From Nevskiales bacterium (lineage in GTDB: Bacteria > Pseudomonadota > Gammaproteobacteria > Nevskiales > Nevskiaceae): a stretch of 6,830 bases of DNA. A program made the position numbers and the translations under genes. Of the stretch, positions 5,696 to 6,830 are shown one piece after another. Position 1 is the stretch's first letter. The number at the start of each line of letters is the position of its first letter. The notes under the pieces were generated by a model. The model searched no databases. It was not told where the DNA came from and saw only the letters and a list, made by a program, of their open reading frames with translations. The DNA is taken from the NCBI GenBank assembly GCA_022616655.1, contig JAKEEJ010000177.1, positions 1 to 6,830 on the forward strand. Reading direction: 5' to 3'.

Positions 5696-6830
5696 ATGGA
5701 AAAAACATTTGACCCGCGCGTGGTCGAAGAACGGCTGCGCGATTTCTGGGAAAAAAACGGCTGGTTCAAACCCTCCGGCAGGGGTGAGCCGTATTCCCTC
5801 ATGATTCCGCCGCCCAATATCACGGGCACATTGCACATGGGCCACGCCTTCCAGCACACACTGATGGACGCGTTGACGCGTTATCACCGCATGCGCGGGT
5901 GCGACACGCTATGGCAGCCCGGCACCGATCATGCCGGTATTGCCACCCAGATGGTGGTCGAACGCCAGCTCTCGGCCAGGGGCGAATCCCGTCACGACCT
6001 CGGCCGCGAGAAATTTCTGGAACGTATCTGGGAGTGGAAAAAAGAATCCGGCGACATCATCAGCCAGCAGATGCGCCGCCTCGGCAACTCCGTGGACTGG
6101 TCGCGTGAACGTTTCACCATGGACAAGGCTTATTCACGCGCGGTCACCGAGCACTTCGTTCGCCTGTACGACGAAGGCCTGATTTACCGCGGCAAACGCC
6201 TGGTGAACTGGGATCCGGTGCTGCGCACCGCCATTTCCGATCTCGAAGTCGTCAGCGAAGAAGAAAATGGAAAGCTCTGGCATTTGCGCTATCCGCTGGC
6301 TGACGGCTCGGGGCATCTGGTGGTCGCCACCACCCGCCCGGAAACCCTGCTGGGCGACACCGCTGTCGCCGTGCACCCGGAAGATGAACGCTACCGGAAA
6401 CTGATTGGCAGGAAAGTGCAGCTGCCGCTGACAAACCGTGAAATTCCGGTCATCGCAGACGGTTACGTGGATCGGGAGTTTGGAAGTGGTGTCGTCAAAA
6501 TCACGCCGGCACATGATTTCAACGACTACGCCATGGGCCAGCGACACAAATTGGCAATGATCAATATCTTTACGGTAGATGCTCGAATCAATGAAAACGG
6601 CCCCAGTGCTTATCAGGGCATGGACCGCTTTGAGGCCCGCAAAAAAATTGTTATCGACCTCCAGGCCTTGGAACGGATCGAAAAGATCGAAGATCACAAG
6701 CTGAAAGTGCCCCGCGGCGACCGCAGCGGTGCAGTGCTGGAGCCTTATCTCACCGACCAGTGGTTCGTGGACCTGACGCGCGAGACACAAGCCAACGGCG
6801 AACCCGGTGGTAAAAGGCGTATTACGGAGC
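5696..6830 (+). CDS. valS: Valine--tRNA ligase, N-terminal part, cut by window edge
   Basis: ValRS attaches valine to tRNA-Val and hydrolyses mischarged threonine. The window shows the first 378 codons of a protein that is about 950 residues in E. coli, so about 40 percent is visible. The class I catalytic motif is HMGH at 47-50 within [13 protein letters not shown], followed by [10 protein letters not shown] (76-85) and [10 protein letters not shown] (134-143). NWDP at 171-174 precedes the inserted CP1 editing domain. That domain shows TTRPET (212-217), [12 protein letters not shown] (263-274) and the RSG..EP...QWF exit motif (343-357). The KMSKS loop and anticodon domain lie beyond the edge. 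ATG 5696 gives MEKTFDP, the usual family start; a TTG two codons upstream is less likely. No good Shine-Dalgarno sequence is visible. It lies 107 bases after holC, with the CGCAAAGA repeat in between, and may be cotranscribed with pepA-holC or have its own promoter. Confidence 0.96.
   Translation, partial: MEKTFDPRVVEERLRDFWEKNGWFKPSGRGEPYSLMIPPPNITGTLHMGHAFQHTLMDALTRYHRMRGCDTLWQPGTDHAGIATQMVVERQLSARGESRHDLGREKFLERIWEWKKESGDIISQQMRRLGNSVDWSRERFTMDKAYSRAVTEHFVRLYDEGLIYRGKRLVNWDPVLRTAISDLEVVSEEENGKLWHLRYPLADGSGHLVVATTRPETLLGDTAVAVHPEDERYRKLIGRKVQLPLTNREIPVIADGYVDREFGSGVVKITPAHDFNDYAMGQRHKLAMINIFTVDARINENGPSAYQGMDRFEARKKIVIDLQALERIEKIEDHKLKVPRGDRSGAVLEPYLTDQWFVDLTRETQANGEPGGKRRITE

Noticed and set aside
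5539..5887. Minus-strand open frames encoding [10 protein letters not shown] across the holC-valS gap
   Set aside because: These are accidental translations of the CGCAAAGA-type repeat and of antisense valS, not genes.

Overview
The window looks like a chromosomal segment from a gammaproteobacterium that is not a close relative of E. coli. The evidence is the order lptG-lptF (minus strand), then pepA-holC-valS (plus strand), which is a known gammaproteobacterial arrangement, plus protein sequences that keep every family motif while differing in detail. A betaproteobacterium is less likely but cannot be excluded from this sequence alone. Base composition is moderately GC-rich in the housekeeping genes and clearly AT-richer at about 580-780.

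Layout from left to right. Positions 1-577 (minus) hold the first 192 codons of a protein that runs off the left edge. A short N-terminal module and a Pro/Asn/Asp linker lead into the first copy of a cadherin-like repeat of the kind found in very large surface proteins. About 200 bases without a gene follow (578-776). Next is a small RDD-family membrane protein (777-1232, plus), which converges on lptG (1253-2317, minus). lptG overlaps lptF (2314-3447, minus) by four bases; together they encode the permease pair of the LPS export transporter LptB2FG. A 196-base divergent regulatory region (3448-3643) separates lptF from the plus-strand run pepA (3644-5170), holC (5157-5588, overlapping pepA by 14 bases) and valS (5696 to beyond the right edge).

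The gap between holC and valS carries an imperfect inverted repeat built from CGCAAAGA-type units. It resembles a dispersed intergenic repeat whose accidental translation gives [13 protein letters not shown] peptides.

The genes form two housekeeping modules, LPS transport to the cell surface on one side and peptide turnover, replication clamp-loader and tRNA charging functions on the other. A strain-variable surface protein sits next to them. I saw no tRNA or rRNA gene, CRISPR array, insertion sequence, or convincing new multi-gene system. The items most worth a second look are the adhesin-like N-terminus and the holC-valS repeat.
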